From Bradyrhizobium sp. in8p8 (lineage in GTDB: Bacteria; Pseudomonadota; Alphaproteobacteria; Rhizobiales; Xanthobacteraceae), in assembly GCF_000426845.1 (NCBI RefSeq), contig NZ_AUGD01000014.1:62001-126000 (forward strand): DNA of 64,000 nt, written 5' to 3'. The position numbers and the translations under genes were made by a program. Of the stretch, positions 27,040-36,773 are shown piece after piece. The notes under the pieces are model-generated. The model did no database searches, had not been told where the DNA came from, and saw only the letters and a list, made by a program, of their open reading frames with translations. The first letter of the stretch is position 1, and each line of letters begins with the position of its first letter.

Positions 27040-30000
27040 TCATTCAGCCGCCCGAGGCATTCCACTTCGTTCAAGAACAGAACTGATCTGCTGTCGCCTC
27101 GTGAACCTTGCGTAGAGTGCTGGTAGTACCACGAGCGTGAGTACTGTCGCCGTCAGCAATCCGCCGATGACGACCGTGGCAAGCGGCTTCTGCACTTCCG
27201 CGCCCGTCCCTGTTGCCAGCGCCATCGGCACGAAGCCGAGCGAGGCCACGAGAGCTGTCATGACGACGGGGCGAAAGCGTGTCAGGGCTCCGTCGCGGAT
27301 CGCCCGGACAGGCGCCACCCCTCGCTCGATCAGCGACCGGATCTGGGTCAACATCACCAGACCGTTGAGCACGGCTACACCGGACAATGCGATGAAGCCG
27401 ACAGCTGCCGATATGGAAAACGGCATGCCGCGCAGCCACAAAGCGGCAATTCCGCCGGTCAGGGCGAGCGGCACGGCGCTGAAAACCAGTAGCGCATCGC
27501 GTGCCGACCCGAGCGCCCCAAAGAGCAGCAGGAAGATCATCGCGAAGCATCCGGGGACGACGATGGCGAGCCGCTGGCGCGCGACCGAGAAGTTCTCGAA
27601 CTGTCCGCCCCAGGCCAAGTAGCTTCCTGGGGACAGCTTCACCCCTTCCGCGACCTTTTCCTGCGCTTCGGTGACTAGCGATCCGATATCCCGCCCGCGG
27701 ACCTCTGCGGTGGCGACGACGCGCCGTTTGCCGTTCTCTCGGCTGATCTGGTTGGCCCCTTCGGTCTGCTCGAACGACGCGACCGCACGCAGGGGTACGG
27801 TCGCCGCCGGTGCGATCGGATTCGAATGCGGCAACGGAACCGGGAGGTTCTCAAGCGCGGAAATGTCGCCGCGCAGCGCGTCGTTCAGCCGAACCACGAT
27901 CTGGAAGCGCCGATCCCCCTCGAACACTAGCCCCGCTGCGCGCCCGCCGATAGCAGTCTCGACCAGGTCTTGGACGTCTGCGAGATTGAGGCCGCGCCTT
28001 GCGATTTCGGCCTTGTCGATCTTGATGTCAAGGAACGGCAGTCCGGTGGTCTGCTCGACCTTCACGTTTTCGGCGCCATCGATCTTCCGCAGGACGTCCG
28101 CAATGCGGGCTGCCGTACGCTGCATGTCCGCGAAGTCGTCGCCGAACACCTTGACGCCGAGATCCTCACGGACCCCCGCGATCAATTCGTTAAAGCGCAT
28201 CTCGATCGGTTGCGAGAAGCCGACCTTGTTGCCGGGAAGCTTGGTCGCCTCCACCTCGATGGCCTGGATGAGATCGTCCTTCGTCATCGAGGGGTCGGGC
28301 CATTCCCTTTGCGGCTTGACGATGATGTAGGTGTCGGACGCGCTCGGCGGCATCGGATCGGCCGCCAGATCCGGCGTGCCGGTGCGGGAGAACACGAAGG
28401 CGACCTGCGGGAACTTGCTGATCACCTTTTCGATCTCGAGCTGCATGGCCTGCGACTGGGCCAAGGCCGTGCTCGGCACGCGCTTCACCTCCATGACGAT
28501 GTTCTTTTCGTCGAGCGTCGGCGTGAATTCCTGTCCCAGACGTGAGAACAAGGCGAGCGAGGCGGCGCAGAGCACAGCCGCCGACGCGACGACCACGCCC
28601 GGACTTGCGATGCTTCGCGACAGGATCGGCTCATAAGCCTCCTTCAGTCGGCGGACGAGGAAGTTCTCGGTCTCCCTTACGGACTTTGTCAGGGTGATCG
28701 CCGTCGCCGCCGGGACGAAGGTCAGGGAGACCACGAAGGCCATCGCCAGTGCGATCATCACCGTCAGGGCCATCGGTTCGAACGTCTTGCCCTCCACGCC
28801 GGTGAAGGCGAGCAGCGGGACGTAGACGAGGATGATGATGAGCTGGCCGTAGACGGTCGGCCGGATCATCTCGACCGCGGAATCGGAGATCGTCCTGAGC
28901 CGTTCGTCGCGCGTCAGAGTCCGTCCCAGGGCGACCTGCCGCTCGGCGAGGTGCCTGAGGCTGTTCTCGCAGATGATCACCGCGCCGTCAACGATCAGAC
29001 CGAAGTCGAGCGCGCCAAGGCTCATCAGGTTCGCGCTGATGTGCCCCCGCAGCATGCCCGTCGCGGTCAGCAACATGGTGATGGGAATGACGCACGCAGT
29101 GATAAGGGCCGCCCGGAAATTGCCGAGCATCAGGAGCAGCACGGCGATCACCAGCAGCGCTCCTTCCGCCAGGTTAGTCGCGACCGTGAGGATCGTGGCG
29201 TCGACGAGCTGAGTGCGATTGAGCACTGTCCGGGCGTGTATGCCCGGCGGCAGCGCCCGACTGATATCCTTAATCTTGGAGTCCGCCGCGGCAGCAACGG
29301 TGCGGCTGTTCCCGCCGATCAGCATCAGCGCTGTTCCGAGGACCACCTCGCGTCCGTTGACGCTGGCGCTTCCGGTTCTCAGCTCCTTCCCGATGGTGAC
29401 GTCGGCGACGTCTTTGATCCGCACCGGCACCCCATTGCGGGTCGAGGCCACGATCTGTCTGATGTCCTCGACGTTCGCGACGCGCCCGGCGGCGCGGACC
29501 ACGTACCCTTCACCGTTCTGCTCGATGTAGTTGGCGCCTCTGCTGGCATTGTTGGCTTCGATTGCATCGATGACTTGCTTGAATGAAAGGCCGTACGCGA
29601 TCAGCTTCGCTGGATCCGGCTGCACCTGATACTGCTTCACGAATCCGCCAATCGCGTCGGCGCCGGCCACGCCCGGTACCGTCTTCATCTGCGGCCGGAC
29701 GATCCAGTCCTGCACGGTCCGCAAGTAGACCGTCCGTCGAAAGTCGTCAGTCAATCTCTCGCCTTCCGGCGTGAGATAGCTGCCATCGCTCTGCCAGCCC
29801 GGCTTGCCATCACGCACGGGCGCCGTGGCGCCAGGCTTTTCGTATTCGACCGCCCACCAATAGATCTCGCCGAGGCCGGTCGAGACCGGCCCCATCTTCA
29901 CTTCCACCCCCGGGGGCAACGAGGATTTGGCGTCGTTGATGCGCTCGGCGACGAGCTGCCGCGCGAAGTAGATGTTCGTGCCGTCCACGAAGACGACGGT

Positions 30001-30279
30001 TACCTGAGCAAAGCCGTTCCGGGAGAACGATCGCGTCGACTCCAGGCCAGGAATGCCGGCCAGCGCCGTCTCCAGCGCGACCGTGACCTGCTTCTCGATC
30101 TCGACCGGCGTCAGCGCCGGCGCCACCGCGTTCACCTGCACCTGGACGTTGGTCACGTCCGGCACGGCGTCGATCGGCAGCTTTGTCAGCGACCAGAGGC
30201 CGGTCGCCGCAGCGACCAGCACTACCAGCAGAACCAGCCAGCGGCGCCGGACGGAGAATTCGACGATACGCGCGATCAT
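27040..30279 (-). CDS. czcA: Heavy-metal RND efflux pump, CzcA/CusA family
   Basis: The 1079-residue inner-membrane protein has the RND layout: TM1 (RRRWLVLLVVLVAAATGLWS), periplasmic loop, TM2-6, TM7, second loop and TM8-12. TM4 carries DFGLIVDGAVIICEN, the HME1 (divalent-cation, CzcA-like) signature with proton-relay Asp/Glu residues. Proton-driven export of Zn, Co, Cd or Ni is known for this family, and the exact metal cannot be read here. Its adaptor gene ends 2 bases upstream. No outer-membrane factor gene (CzcC/TolC) is present in the operon, so a channel from elsewhere must serve it. The operon is read from the CsoR-like gene. Confidence 0.92.
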   Translation of the reverse strand: MIARIVEFSVRRRWLVLLVVLVAAATGLWSLTKLPIDAVPDVTNVQVQVNAVAPALTPVEIEKQVTVALETALAGIPGLESTRSFSRNGFAQVTVVFVDGTNIYFARQLVAERINDAKSSLPPGVEVKMGPVSTGLGEIYWWAVEYEKPGATAPVRDGKPGWQSDGSYLTPEGERLTDDFRRTVYLRTVQDWIVRPQMKTVPGVAGADAIGGFVKQYQVQPDPAKLIAYGLSFKQVIDAIEANNASRGANYIEQNGEGYVVRAAGRVANVEDIRQIVASTRNGVPVRIKDVADVTIGKELRTGSASVNGREVVLGTALMLIGGNSRTVAAAADSKIKDISRALPPGIHARTVLNRTQLVDATILTVATNLAEGALLVIAVLLLMLGNFRAALITACVIPITMLLTATGMLRGHISANLMSLGALDFGLIVDGAVIICENSLRHLAERQVALGRTLTRDERLRTISDSAVEMIRPTVYGQLIIILVYVPLLAFTGVEGKTFEPMALTVMIALAMAFVVSLTFVPAATAITLTKSVRETENFLVRRLKEAYEPILSRSIASPGVVVASAAVLCAASLALFSRLGQEFTPTLDEKNIVMEVKRVPSTALAQSQAMQLEIEKVISKFPQVAFVFSRTGTPDLAADPMPPSASDTYIIVKPQREWPDPSMTKDDLIQAIEVEATKLPGNKVGFSQPIEMRFNELIAGVREDLGVKVFGDDFADMQRTAARIADVLRKIDGAENVKVEQTTGLPFLDIKIDKAEIARRGLNLADVQDLVETAIGGRAAGLVFEGDRRFQIVVRLNDALRGDISALENLPVPLPHSNPIAPAATVPLRAVASFEQTEGANQISRENGKRRVVATAEVRGRDIGSLVTEAQEKVAEGVKLSPGSYLAWGGQFENFSVARQRLAIVVPGCFAMIFLLLFGALGSARDALLVFSAVPLALTGGIAALWLRGMPFSISAAVGFIALSGVAVLNGLVMLTQIRSLIERGVAPVRAIRDGALTRFRPVVMTALVASLGFVPMALATGTGAEVQKPLATVVIGGLLTATVLTLVVLPALYARFTRRQQISSVLERSGMPRAAE

Positions 30280-30280
30280 C

Positions 30281-31498
30281 TCAGTCCTCGTCGCCAGGCT
30301 TGGAGAGCTCGGCCTTCAGTGGAAAGGTATTCGATGACGCGATTGTTTCGCCGGCGGCGAGTCCGGACGTCACTTCGACCATCCCATCGTCGCGGCCGCC
30401 GAGCACGACGTCCCGCTTCTCGAATCCCTCCGACATCCGCACGAACACGACCTTCCGTCCATCCACGGTCTGCACGGCGGTCGCCGGCACCACCACAGGG
30501 ACCTGGCGCGATTCCACGGCGATCGCCGCCGTCACGAAGGATCCGGGACGCCAGAGCCGATCCGGATTGTCCAGGGTGGCGACGACGCGCGAGGCCCGCG
30601 TTTCCTTGTCCAGCAACGGGCTGACGAAGATGACTTTGCCCGTCCCTACGCTGCTTCCACCTCGGACGGAGACCGCAACCTCCTGCCCTTCTCGGACCGC
30701 GGGGAGGTCGGACGAGTTGACCGTCATCTCGACCCAGACCCTGCTGAGGTCGATGATGACAAAGAGCTCGGTCTCGAGGCTGTCTCTTCCGACGGCGGCT
30801 CCGCGCTCCACCTTGCGTTCGACCACTTGCCCGGAAATCGGCGCCCGGATGTTCTGCAGCCGCAGCGCCCCCTCGGGCGCGTGAGAGATCGAGGCGATCT
30901 CGCTTTCCTCGATACCGAGCGCAAGCAGCTTTTGCCGTGCGATGTCGAGGCGCATCGCCGTCTGCGCGGCAGCGTTGCGCGATTTGATGTACTGCTGCTC
31001 TGGCACCGCCCGGCCTTCCCAAAGGGACTTGTCGCGGGCCGTCAGATCCTGCTGCAGATCGTTGGACAGGCGGGCCGCCATGAACTCGCTCTTGGCGTCG
31101 GCGACCTCCCGGCTTTCCAACGCGCCCAGAACCTCGCCCTTCGCGATCTCGTCGCCGATGTTCTTGCGGAGTTCGGCGACCGTTCCCGACAGCTTCACCG
31201 ATACGTGGGCCACCCGGTCGGCGTCCGGCGCGATGACGGCCGGGACGGACAGCCTCGTCGCAATCGTGGCCGGACCGGCCTTGGTCTGTTCGATTTTGGC
31301 CAAGGCAATCCGCTCTTCGTCCATCCGGATGATGGGTTTGCGCTCCTCCGCCTGCGGGCGGGGTGGCTGCGGCGGCCCGGCTGCGGCTACGCCCACCGTC
31401 TTGCGTAGCGCCGGCGCGCCCGGCTCCCAGGCCGCGAACGCGCCCGCCGCGACGATGGCGGCCAGACCGAGAACCCATAGGGAGTTTCGAGAGGACAT
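30281..31498 (-). CDS. czcB: RND periplasmic adaptor (CzcB/HlyD family)
   Basis: The 405-residue membrane fusion protein has an N-terminal TM (LWVLGLAAIVAAGAFAAW), a coiled-coil hairpin (about 120-200), a lipoyl half (IRAPISGQVVERKVERGAAV) and beta-barrel regions (VWVEMTVNSSDLPAVREGQE, RLWRPGSFVTAAI). I prefer ATG 31498 with GGGAG upstream, but the ATG at 31516 overlaps the previous stop as ATGA and is possible. It links the CzcA pump to an outer-membrane channel. Confidence 0.9.
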   Translation of the reverse strand: MSSRNSLWVLGLAAIVAAGAFAAWEPGAPALRKTVGVAAAGPPQPPRPQAEERKPIIRMDEERIALAKIEQTKAGPATIATRLSVPAVIAPDADRVAHVSVKLSGTVAELRKNIGDEIAKGEVLGALESREVADAKSEFMAARLSNDLQQDLTARDKSLWEGRAVPEQQYIKSRNAAAQTAMRLDIARQKLLALGIEESEIASISHAPEGALRLQNIRAPISGQVVERKVERGAAVGRDSLETELFVIIDLSRVWVEMTVNSSDLPAVREGQEVAVSVRGGSSVGTGKVIFVSPLLDKETRASRVVATLDNPDRLWRPGSFVTAAIAVESRQVPVVVPATAVQTVDGRKVVFVRMSEGFEKRDVVLGGRDDGMVEVTSGLAAGETIASSNTFPLKAELSKPGDED

Positions 31499-31512
31499 CG
31501 GGCGACTCCCGG

Positions 31513-31794
31513 TCATAGATAGCGCGAGATCGCCTTGAACTCGGCGAGTACGGTCTTGGTCGGCTTCGAGGAGCCGCCGTTGGCCGCGACGTCGAGGCAG
31601 TTGTCGACGTGATCGTGGATCAGCGTCCGCTTCGCTTCTGTGATCGCCTTCTCGACTGCGTGAAGCTGCTGGGCCAGGTCCAGGCAGGAGCGCCCGTCGT
31701 CGAACATCTCGATGACGCGGCGAAGGTGACCCTCCGCGCGCTTCAGGCGCTTGACGATCCGGACGTGGCTTTCATGGGCGTGCTGCTTCGTCAT
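31513..31794 (-). CDS. CsoR/RcnR-family metal-sensing repressor (C-H-C type)
   Basis: The 93-residue DUF156 helical protein reads VRIVKRLKRAEGHLRRVIEM, then CLDLAQQLHAVEKAI and DHVDNCLD. C37, H62 and C66 align with the Cys-His-Cys Cu(I) site of CsoR. It also has H5, H7 and H10 at the N-terminus, so Ni/Co sensing is not excluded. It is the first gene of the adaptor-pump operon and overlaps or abuts the adaptor start. It therefore probably represses its own efflux operon and is released by metal. Confidence 0.85.
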   Translation of the reverse strand: MTKQHAHESHVRIVKRLKRAEGHLRRVIEMFDDGRSCLDLAQQLHAVEKAITEAKRTLIHDHVDNCLDVAANGGSSKPTKTVLAEFKAISRYL

Positions 31795-31900
31795 CCCTAT
31801 ATCCTATCCTCGTGGAGGGGATATTCCTAATCTGGAAGGGGCAGAACTGACTGCGGTATCGTAGTTGACTATCATAGGATACCCCCCTATCTTATGGTGC
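31795..31900. promoter_or_regulatory. Divergent metal-regulated promoter region with RcnR/CsoR-type operator
   Basis: At 31878-31891 GATA-CCCCCC-TATC is a G/C tract flanked by an inverted repeat, the known operator architecture for RcnR/CsoR proteins. It ends 9 bases before the rcnR start. A second AT-rich/G-rich motif (TATCC..GGGGATA, 31804-31832) lies beside the CsoR-like gene. Each probably serves its own gene. Confidence 0.6.
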
Positions 31901-32179
31901 ATGTCGCACACCATCACACACAAGTCAAAGCTCCTTGCCCGCGTCCGGCGCATTAAGGGACAACTTGACGCGGTCGAGCGGGCTCTGGAGGCGGAACTGG
32001 GCTGCGCCGACGTACTCATGCTCGTCGCATCGGTCCGGGGCGCCGTCGGCGGTCTGACCACGGAACTGCTCGAGGATCACATCCGCCATCACGTCGTCGA
32101 TCCCGCGCACGAAAAGGATCCGGAAAAAGCCAAGGGCGCAGCTGACCTGATCGAGGTCGTCCGAACGTACTTGAAGTGA
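31901..32179 (+). CDS. rcnR: RcnR-type nickel/cobalt-responsive repressor
   Basis: The 92-residue protein starts MSHTITHKSKLLARVRRIKG. It has H3, C35, H60 and H64, exactly the Ni/Co ligand fingerprint of RcnR. An upstream in-frame ATG (31865) would cross the operator, so ATG 31901 is preferred. The next gene, 7 bases later, is rcnA, the matching efflux protein. RcnR binding to the poly-C operator would repress both until Ni or Co is bound. Confidence 0.88.
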   Translation: MSHTITHKSKLLARVRRIKGQLDAVERALEAELGCADVLMLVASVRGAVGGLTTELLEDHIRHHVVDPAHEKDPEKAKGAADLIEVVRTYLK

Positions 32180-32186
32180 GCCGGAG

Positions 32187-33246
32187 ATGCCTGACCTGTC
32201 TCAACTGCTCCAGCAGAGCAGCGCAAACGCATGGCTGTTCGTGCCTAGCGCGATCCTCCTCGGCGCGCTGCATGGTCTCGAGCCCGGTCATTCCAAAACC
32301 ATTATGGCGGCGTTCATCGTCGCCGTCAGGGGCACCGTGCTTCAGGCCGCGCTCCTTGGTCTGTCCGCGACCATCTCCCACACGGCGATCGTTTGGGCGA
32401 TTGCGCTCGCGGGCCTCTACTTCGGCCAAGAACTCTCCGGCGAACGCAGCGAGGCCTACCTGCAACTCGCGTCCGCCGTCATCATCATCGGCATAGCCGG
32501 CTGGATGGTCTGGCGCACCCGGAGCGAGCAGAACGAGGAGCACGACCACCACCATCACGACGAGCCGCACTCCGTCTCGCTGGCCGGACAGTCGCTCTCG
32601 CTGCAGATCAACGAAGACGACGCGCCGCCGCGCTGGCGAATGCGGAACGACACCGGCGCGCTCCCGCCAGCCGGCGGCATCCGGGTGACGACGATCCGTG
32701 AGGACGGCGCCGAGCAATCGTTCGGGTTCGTCGCCAAGTACGGATACTTAGAGAGCCTTGATGAAATTCCGGAGCCGCACGCGTTCAAGGCGCGCGTCGC
32801 ACTCGCCGGCGACACCGCCGAGGTTCTGTTCGATGAACACGATCACGACCACATCGATCTGGGCGACGAGGACGACGCTCACGCGCGCCAATGCGGCCGA
32901 CATCCGGACGCGCTTCGCGGGCCGCACGGCTACGACCGCGCAGATCCTTCTCTTCGGTCTTACCGGCGGGCTGATTCCCTGTCCGGCCGCGATCACCGTT
33001 CTGCTGCTCTGCATCCAGTTGAAGCAGTTCACTCTCGGCTTCCTCCTGGTGCTATGCTTCGGCATCGGCCTGGCAATCACCATGGTATCGGCCGGCGTCC
33101 TTGCGGCCCTCAGCCTGCGACACGTCGAGCGGAACTGGCGCGGCTTCAGCCGCTTCGCCCACGGGGCCCCCTATGTGTCTGCAGCCTTGATCGTCCTCGT
33201 CGGGCTCTACACGGGGTGGATGGGCGTGCACGAACTCGTCTTGTAG
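32187..33246 (+). pseudogene. rcnA: RcnA nickel/cobalt efflux protein with a 2-base frameshift
   Basis: The first frame has LLGALHGLEPGHSKTIMAAF, the HAMMP-like HSKT helix, more TM helices and a His/Asp-rich loop (HDHHHHDEPH, DEHDHDHIDLG). Near 32880 the frame moves to RANAADIRTRFAG, then ILLFGLTGGLIPCPAAITVL and three more helices to the stop at 33246. The family order is complete. A missing GC in a GCGCGC run (expected ...HARANAADI...) explains the break. It is either a slippage mutation or a sequencing error; if an error, the gene is intact with about 353 codons. Confidence 0.82.
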
Positions 33247-33681
33247 GATGCGCGGAGAAAGAGGCCTGGTGTCAAGCAGGAGACCAGGGATGGGCGCACG
33301 CTTGCTCTCGATTGCTGTGGTCGTCGCACCCCGCCTAGCGCCGTAGCCGCTCAGATCGCCGCCGATCCGCCGTGGAATCCACATCACATCGGCTCCATAC
33401 GTCAGGCTGTCCTTGCCAAATGCCCATCGAAACCCAGCGCGGCCCACTCCTTCGTGACCTACCTTCGCAGCGAAGTGCACCTGCAGTACCTTCACTGCGA
33501 GGGCGTTACCTTTCTGCGACACGGCGGGATGTCTGAGTGGAGGCCATTACCGCCAGCTTCGACGTTTTCGTGCGCTCGCCAACGATCGATGCAAACAGAA
33601 TCCGTACTGGCTCGACCGGCGACTTTTCGCCAGCCTCCTTCGCAATCTGGCCGAAGGTCGCGTCAGGCGCGTCGACCTCGC
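33247..33681 (-). other. Gap with unassigned minus-strand remnant
   Basis: The minus strand from about 33675 to 33520 reads DATFGQIAKEAGEKSPVEPV, then TKTSKLAVMASTQTS, and after a shift FGKDSLTYGADVMWIPRRIG. These are coding-like but not assignable with confidence. No start or full frame survives. Confidence 0.25.
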
Positions 33682-35106
33682 TTATTCACTGTGAGAGACG
33701 CAAGATACGGCCAAGCCGTTCTCGCGTCCGGCACCCGTTCCAGAGCTCGCATCCGGAAATCGCAGCGTGATCTTGAGACCTGGTTTGTTGTCGGACAGTT
33801 CAATCACGGCTTGATGGAGATCGGTAACGGCAGCAACCAGACTAAGTCCAAGGCCGTTTCCCGCCGTGGTGCGGCTCCGCTCCAGGCGGTAAAATCGCCG
33901 GAACACGCGATCTCGCTCGGGTTCCGGGATGCCGGGACCGTCGTCGCTCACCTCCGCGATGACTGTGCCGCGCGAGTGAAATCCGCGCAAGACGATGCGC
34001 GTCTTCGTCGGTGTATGCCGCAGCGCGTTTTCCATCAGGTTGGAAAAGAGTTGGATCAGAAGCTCGCGGTCGCCATTGATCGGAAGCTCGTCGGCAAGTT
34101 GCAACTCCAAAGCTCGGCCGCCGTCCTCGATTGTCGGCTCGTAAGCATCCGCAACCGTCCGCATGACCTCCTCCAGATCGACCAAACGGAACGACGCGCG
34201 TCGAGCCCCGGCCTCGATTTGCGCGATTCTCAAGAGTGCCGAAAATGTCTCGAGGAGCTGGTCTGCGTTCTCGATGGCCTGATCGATGGCACGTTGATAA
34301 TCGACTGGCGAGCACGCCCGCGCTTTGGCGGACTCGAGGCGCTGGCGCAGGTGAGTGAGCGGTGTCCGGAGATCGTGGGCAATATCGCTGGAGACCTGTC
34401 GCAGGCTCTCAAGCAAATCCGCGATGCGATCGAGCATCGTGTTCAAGGTCGCGGAAAGCCGATCGAAGTCGTCGCCCGAGCCCGTCAGGGCGATGCGCTG
34501 AGACAAGTCGCCGGCAATGATTGCTTCCGCAGTCCGGCTGACGTGGTCAACCCGCTTGAGCAGCGAGCGGGTGAAGAGGATCCCAGCCGCCAGACCGAGC
34601 ACGAGTGCAAGGCCGAGCGCGATGAAAAACCCATTCAGGACCACATCTTCGACGTCCTCGACGCTTTCGAGATTGTCGGCAACGACGAGCGTCAAGCCGT
34701 TTGCCAATGCAGTCGACTCCACCAGGATCTGGTCGGTTGCGTCTTCGCCATGGGACCGAGGCACGATCTTCGGTCGTGCGGTCGACGTTGCGGCAAATTC
34801 AGCCAGATAGCTTTCACCGATCAGGACGTGGCCTTCGGCATTGACAATGGCATAATGCAGACGCCGCTTGGCGGCCGAAGATCGCTCCTCGATCGTAGAG
34901 CGCAAGCCCTCCATGCCGTGGCGCCGATATTCGGCCAGCAGCGACGAAGACTCCGCGTCCATGCGGTCCCGCGCCTGATGCTCAAGAGCGGACGTCACCG
35001 TGATTTCGGCAACCCAGGCGATGACAGAGACGGACAGTACGAAGACGACCGTGTGAAGCAGAGCGAAGCGGAACCCCGTGCTTCTAAAAAGTCTAGGGGC
35101 GGGCAC
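33682..35106 (-). CDS. Sensor histidine kinase (OmpR-partner type)
   Basis: The 474-residue protein has TM1 (FALLHTVVFVLSVSVIAWVA), a periplasmic domain of about 130 residues, TM2 (FFIALGLALVLGLAAGILF), HAMP, and a HisKA with SSDIAHDLRTPLTHL (phospho-His). Its HATPase has NLMENALRHTP, DDGPGIPEPE and GNGLGLSLV. It overlaps the response regulator gene by 14 bases. It probably senses an envelope or metal signal; the sensor domain is not diagnostic. It would phosphorylate the regulator encoded just upstream. Confidence 0.9.
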   Translation of the reverse strand: MPAPRLFRSTGFRFALLHTVVFVLSVSVIAWVAEITVTSALEHQARDRMDAESSSLLAEYRRHGMEGLRSTIEERSSAAKRRLHYAIVNAEGHVLIGESYLAEFAATSTARPKIVPRSHGEDATDQILVESTALANGLTLVVADNLESVEDVEDVVLNGFFIALGLALVLGLAAGILFTRSLLKRVDHVSRTAEAIIAGDLSQRIALTGSGDDFDRLSATLNTMLDRIADLLESLRQVSSDIAHDLRTPLTHLRQRLESAKARACSPVDYQRAIDQAIENADQLLETFSALLRIAQIEAGARRASFRLVDLEEVMRTVADAYEPTIEDGGRALELQLADELPINGDRELLIQLFSNLMENALRHTPTKTRIVLRGFHSRGTVIAEVSDDGPGIPEPERDRVFRRFYRLERSRTTAGNGLGLSLVAAVTDLHQAVIELSDNKPGLKITLRFPDASSGTGAGRENGLAVSCVSHSE

Positions 35107-35770
35107 GGAGAATGTATCCTGAACCGCGAACCGTCTCGATCAGCTCAGTGTCGAAACCGCGATCGATTTTTGACCGCAGCCGGCTAATGTGAGTTTCTAC
35201 GATGTTCGTTTTCGGATCGAAATGGAAATCCCAGACACTCTCCAAGAGCATCGTGCGCGTTACGACCCGACCGGCATTGCGCACCAAATACTCCAACAGA
35301 CGGAATTCGCGGGGTTGTAAGTCGATGTCCAGACCGGCGCGGCGCACTTCTCGGCTGATCAGGTCCATCTCCAGGTCCGCGACTTTCAACACGGTCTCGA
35401 CTTGGGCCATTGGCGGCCGTCGGGCCAGGGCATTGATCCGGGCCGACAGCTCGGCAAACGCGAACGGCTTGACGAGGTAGTCGTCCGCGCCGGCCTCGAG
35501 GCCTTCGACGCGATCACCGACGCCAGACATCGTTGTCAGAAAGAGCACTGGGGTCTTGAGTCCCGTCGCACGGGCCGTCTTGACCACCGAGAGGCCGTCG
35601 AGATGGGGAAGCATCCGGTCGACGATCAGGATATCGTAGGCCTCGCTGGTCGCCATGAACAACCCGTCACGACCATTTGTCGCGATGTCCACCACGTGAC
35701 CCTGTTCCCGCAAGCCCCGCCTGAGATAGGACCCCGTCTCGGCGTCGTCCTCGATTACAAGAACACGCAT
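35093..35770 (-). CDS. OmpR-family response regulator
   Basis: The 225-residue regulator has a receiver domain with acidic ED D8-D9, phospho-acceptor D51 (DILIVDRML) and K in ADDYLVKPF. A winged-helix DNA-binding domain follows (LQPREFRLLEYLVRNAGRVV, then RSKIDRGF and VRGSGYIL). The start MRVLVIEDD at 35770 is chosen over an upstream Met 7 codons earlier. The gene lies in the same direction after pepSY and a COG4705 gene, so all four may be read from box C. That would make it the natural candidate to bind the five shared boxes (inference). Confidence 0.9.
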   Translation of the reverse strand: MRVLVIEDDAETGSYLRRGLREQGHVVDIATNGRDGLFMATSEAYDILIVDRMLPHLDGLSVVKTARATGLKTPVLFLTTMSGVGDRVEGLEAGADDYLVKPFAFAELSARINALARRPPMAQVETVLKVADLEMDLISREVRRAGLDIDLQPREFRLLEYLVRNAGRVVTRTMLLESVWDFHFDPKTNIVETHISRLRSKIDRGFDTELIETVRGSGYILRARP

Positions 35771-35840
35771 CGCCTGCATCTCCCATCGCATGAGCCCGCC
35801 GCCTCGCGATCAGGTACGATCCTACAATGCCGGCGCGTCG

Positions 35841-36629
35841 TCAAACGCGCCGCTCGACCGGAACGGCCTCCTCGCCCTCGTGGCTGAGCGTCATATAGAC
35901 TATCACGCCGGCAATAACGGTCAGGAACACCGCGCTCGTGATCACGGTGCCAAGTCCCAAGCCGCCATTTCCGATCGGTTGCGACAGGAGATCGCCGAAG
36001 GATGCGCCCATCGGGCGCGTCACAATATAAGCGAGCCAGAATGCGAGGATGGAGTTCATCTTCAGCCCGAAATAGCCGAATGCAATAACGGCGATGACTG
36101 CGCCGTACACCAGCCCGGCCTGCAGATAGCCCAGGTTCAGGCCTTCAGCGGCGAGGTCTCCGGCGGCCGTGCCGAGGGCGAACGTCAACAAGATGGCCAG
36201 CCAGTAAAACAGTTCGCGCCGGGTGGTGTAGATGGTATGAATGGAAAGGGTCCTTTCCACCAGATACCATACGGCGAAGGTTGCCGCGAGCGCGATGGCG
36301 AAGCCGATGCTGGCGGCCTCTTGGCTGACGCCGAGGTGATCGACAAGGCTGTCGGTGAGCAGGGTGCCGACAATGCTGACCAGAACCACGGTCACCCAGT
36401 AGATCCAGGGTACATATCTCTTCTGCGCAAACTGCACCATCAGCGCGGCGAGCAAGAGCCCGCTCATCAGCAAGGATGTCTTCGAGAGGCCGAGACCCAG
36501 ATTTGCGTTGAGGAAGTCTGCCGCCGTCTCGCCGACGGTCACAGCCATCAGTTTGATCAACCAGAAGTCGACTGTTACCTTCGGTACGCGATTGTAGATG
36601 GCGCTTAGGGGCGGCTGGGTTGCATGCAT
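35841..36629 (-). CDS. COG4705-type membrane protein, copy 1
   Basis: The 262-residue protein has about eight TM helices in a two-fold repeat. It contains VTVDFWLIKLMAVTVGETAA, DFLNANLGLGLSKTSLLM, then TFALGTAAGDLAAEGLNLGY and YIVTRPMGASFGDLLSQPIG. These KxxxxTxGET..D and TRP.GA..GD motifs define the COG4705 family (membrane-anchored proteins of unknown function). A second copy lies at 38435-39271. It is between PepSY and the response regulator, all on the minus strand. Confidence 0.8.
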   Translation of the reverse strand: MHATQPPLSAIYNRVPKVTVDFWLIKLMAVTVGETAADFLNANLGLGLSKTSLLMSGLLLAALMVQFAQKRYVPWIYWVTVVLVSIVGTLLTDSLVDHLGVSQEAASIGFAIALAATFAVWYLVERTLSIHTIYTTRRELFYWLAILLTFALGTAAGDLAAEGLNLGYLQAGLVYGAVIAVIAFGYFGLKMNSILAFWLAYIVTRPMGASFGDLLSQPIGNGGLGLGTVITSAVFLTVIAGVIVYMTLSHEGEEAVPVERRV

Positions 36630-36773
36630 CGGATCGGCTCCTATTCGAGAACTGCTGCCAATTGCGTACGGCTCCCGCGCGTTCGACGCGCAAGCCGAGG
36701 GTCAAAAAACATTCGAGAAGATGCGCGAGAGGAAGGAACTGGGGCCGCCGTGTAGCGGCCCCAGTCGTCGAGA

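Noticed and set aside
30276..31478. 400-codon minus frame overlapping the adaptor gene in another phase
   Set aside because: Gly/Arg-rich shadow of the adaptor, which has clear lipoyl and barrel motifs.
33454..35187. 577-codon plus-strand frame opposite the histidine kinase
   Set aside because: It is the mirror of a kinase with all catalytic boxes on the minus strand. The plus-strand protein has no family features and no RBS.
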